A stretch of DNA of 32,298 nt from an uncultured Phycisphaerales bacterium. GTDB lineage: Bacteria > Planctomycetota > Phycisphaerae > WQYP01. The stretch covers positions 1 through 32,298 of the forward strand of contig CAIMWO010000014.1 in the NCBI GenBank assembly GCA_903845195.1. The letters are read 5' to 3'. Below are positions 32,134 to 32,298 of the stretch, one piece after another (within the stretch, counting starts at the first letter, position 1; each line of letters begins with the position of its first letter). Made by a program: the position numbers and the translations under genes. Under the pieces are notes generated by a model, which was not told the origin of the DNA, did no database searches, and saw nothing but the letters and a program-made list of their open reading frames with translations.

Positions 32134-32161
32134 GTGGCCGCGTCCTTTCGGACGCGGCCAC
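32134..32161 (-). terminator. Intrinsic terminator of the PEP-CTERM gene
   Basis: GTGGCCGCGTCC (32134-32145) and GGACGCGGCCAC (32150-32161) form a perfect 12-bp stem. On the minus-strand RNA the loop is GAAA, a stable GNRA tetraloop, followed by TCTCATTT. It lies 58 bases after the PEP-CTERM stop. The 80 bases between it and the polA start hold no other visible feature. Confidence 0.7.
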
Positions 32162-32219
32162 GGATATCTTCATTATTGCAGCCTCTGGTTCTACTCCCTC
32201 ACCCAGGCATCGTTCCGTC

Positions 32220-32298
32220 TCAAGCCGCGCGGCGACGGCGGCGGGTCAGGAGGCCGACGGCGCCCAGGGCCAACAGACCCAAGCTCGCCGGTTCCGGC
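32220..32298 (-). CDS. PEP-CTERM sorting domain protein (C-terminal end only)
   Basis: Only the last 25 codons lie in the window; the gene continues beyond the right edge. They read PEPASLGLLALGAVGLLTRR and then RRRAA, a typical PEP-CTERM tail: a Pro-Glu-Pro motif, a hydrophobic helix and a basic cluster. Such tails are recognised by exosortase, which removes them during export to the cell surface. The identity of the protein body is unknown. Confidence 0.85.
   Translation of the reverse strand, partial: PEPASLGLLALGAVGLLTRRRRRAA

Overview
The window looks like chromosomal DNA of a high-GC planctomycete, most likely Phycisphaerae-like. This placement is inferred from several features together: a C-terminal PEP-CTERM sorting tail at the right edge, a DUF2934 protein, a von Willebrand/ExbB/multi-ExbD gene cluster, a non-flagellar FlgI-like lipoprotein, a split complex I locus, and many short dispersed repeats between and inside genes. 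I see no rRNA, tRNA, CRISPR array or intact transposase.

Layout. 1-199: non-coding, with a tandem 20-bp repeat that resembles an insertion-sequence end. 200-2231 (+): partial complex I locus, nuoI - small membrane protein - nuoA - nuoB. 2255-4371 (-): mnmA and a family 9 glycosyltransferase, overlapping by one base. 4372-4714: repeats, including a 64-bp tandem duplication. 4715-8764 (+): a small membrane protein, a class I methyltransferase and a 679-residue membrane protein. 8786-10992 (+): rplM-rpsI with a promoter and a terminator, then argC with its own terminator. 11148-11426 (-): DUF2934 protein. 12021-18590 (+): an envelope operon of vWA protein, ExbB/TolQ, three ExbD paralogues and a long secreted protein, ending in a strong hairpin. 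18622-21777 (-): GH38 alpha-mannosidase. 21920-22672 (-): unknown protein. 22835-25359 (+): nrdR and a FlgI-like/HEAT lipoprotein. 25472-27945 (-): ECF sigma factor, anti-sigma factor and an HtrA-like pseudoprotease. 28095-28997 (+): nucleoside hydrolase. 29081-32053 (-): polA. 32220-32298 (-): the end of a PEP-CTERM protein.

The most interesting part is the vWA-ExbB-ExbD operon. A full match to the sigma-54 promoter consensus (TGGCACG-N4-TTGCA) lies 44 bases before the vWA start codon. Two palindromes with the same core (GTGACA-N4-TGTCAC), centred 32 bp apart, lie about 130-160 bp upstream of the predicted transcription start, where sigma-54 activators usually bind. In the third exbD gene, the best ribosome binding site feeds an ATG in the wrong frame. 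That frame meets a dnaX-type slippery heptamer (A AAA AAG) and then a stop, five bases before an in-frame ATG. The gene may therefore be read by -1 frameshifting or by termination-reinitiation, unless a base is missing from the assembly.

A second theme is repeat sequence carried in frame inside housekeeping genes: mnmA, the methyltransferase and polA each have a short extra loop encoded by repeat-like DNA. A third is an envelope-stress module (sigma, anti-sigma, HtrA-like) in which the protease has lost its catalytic triad and the anti-sigma lacks zinc ligands, with a promoter-like sequence that suggests autoregulation.
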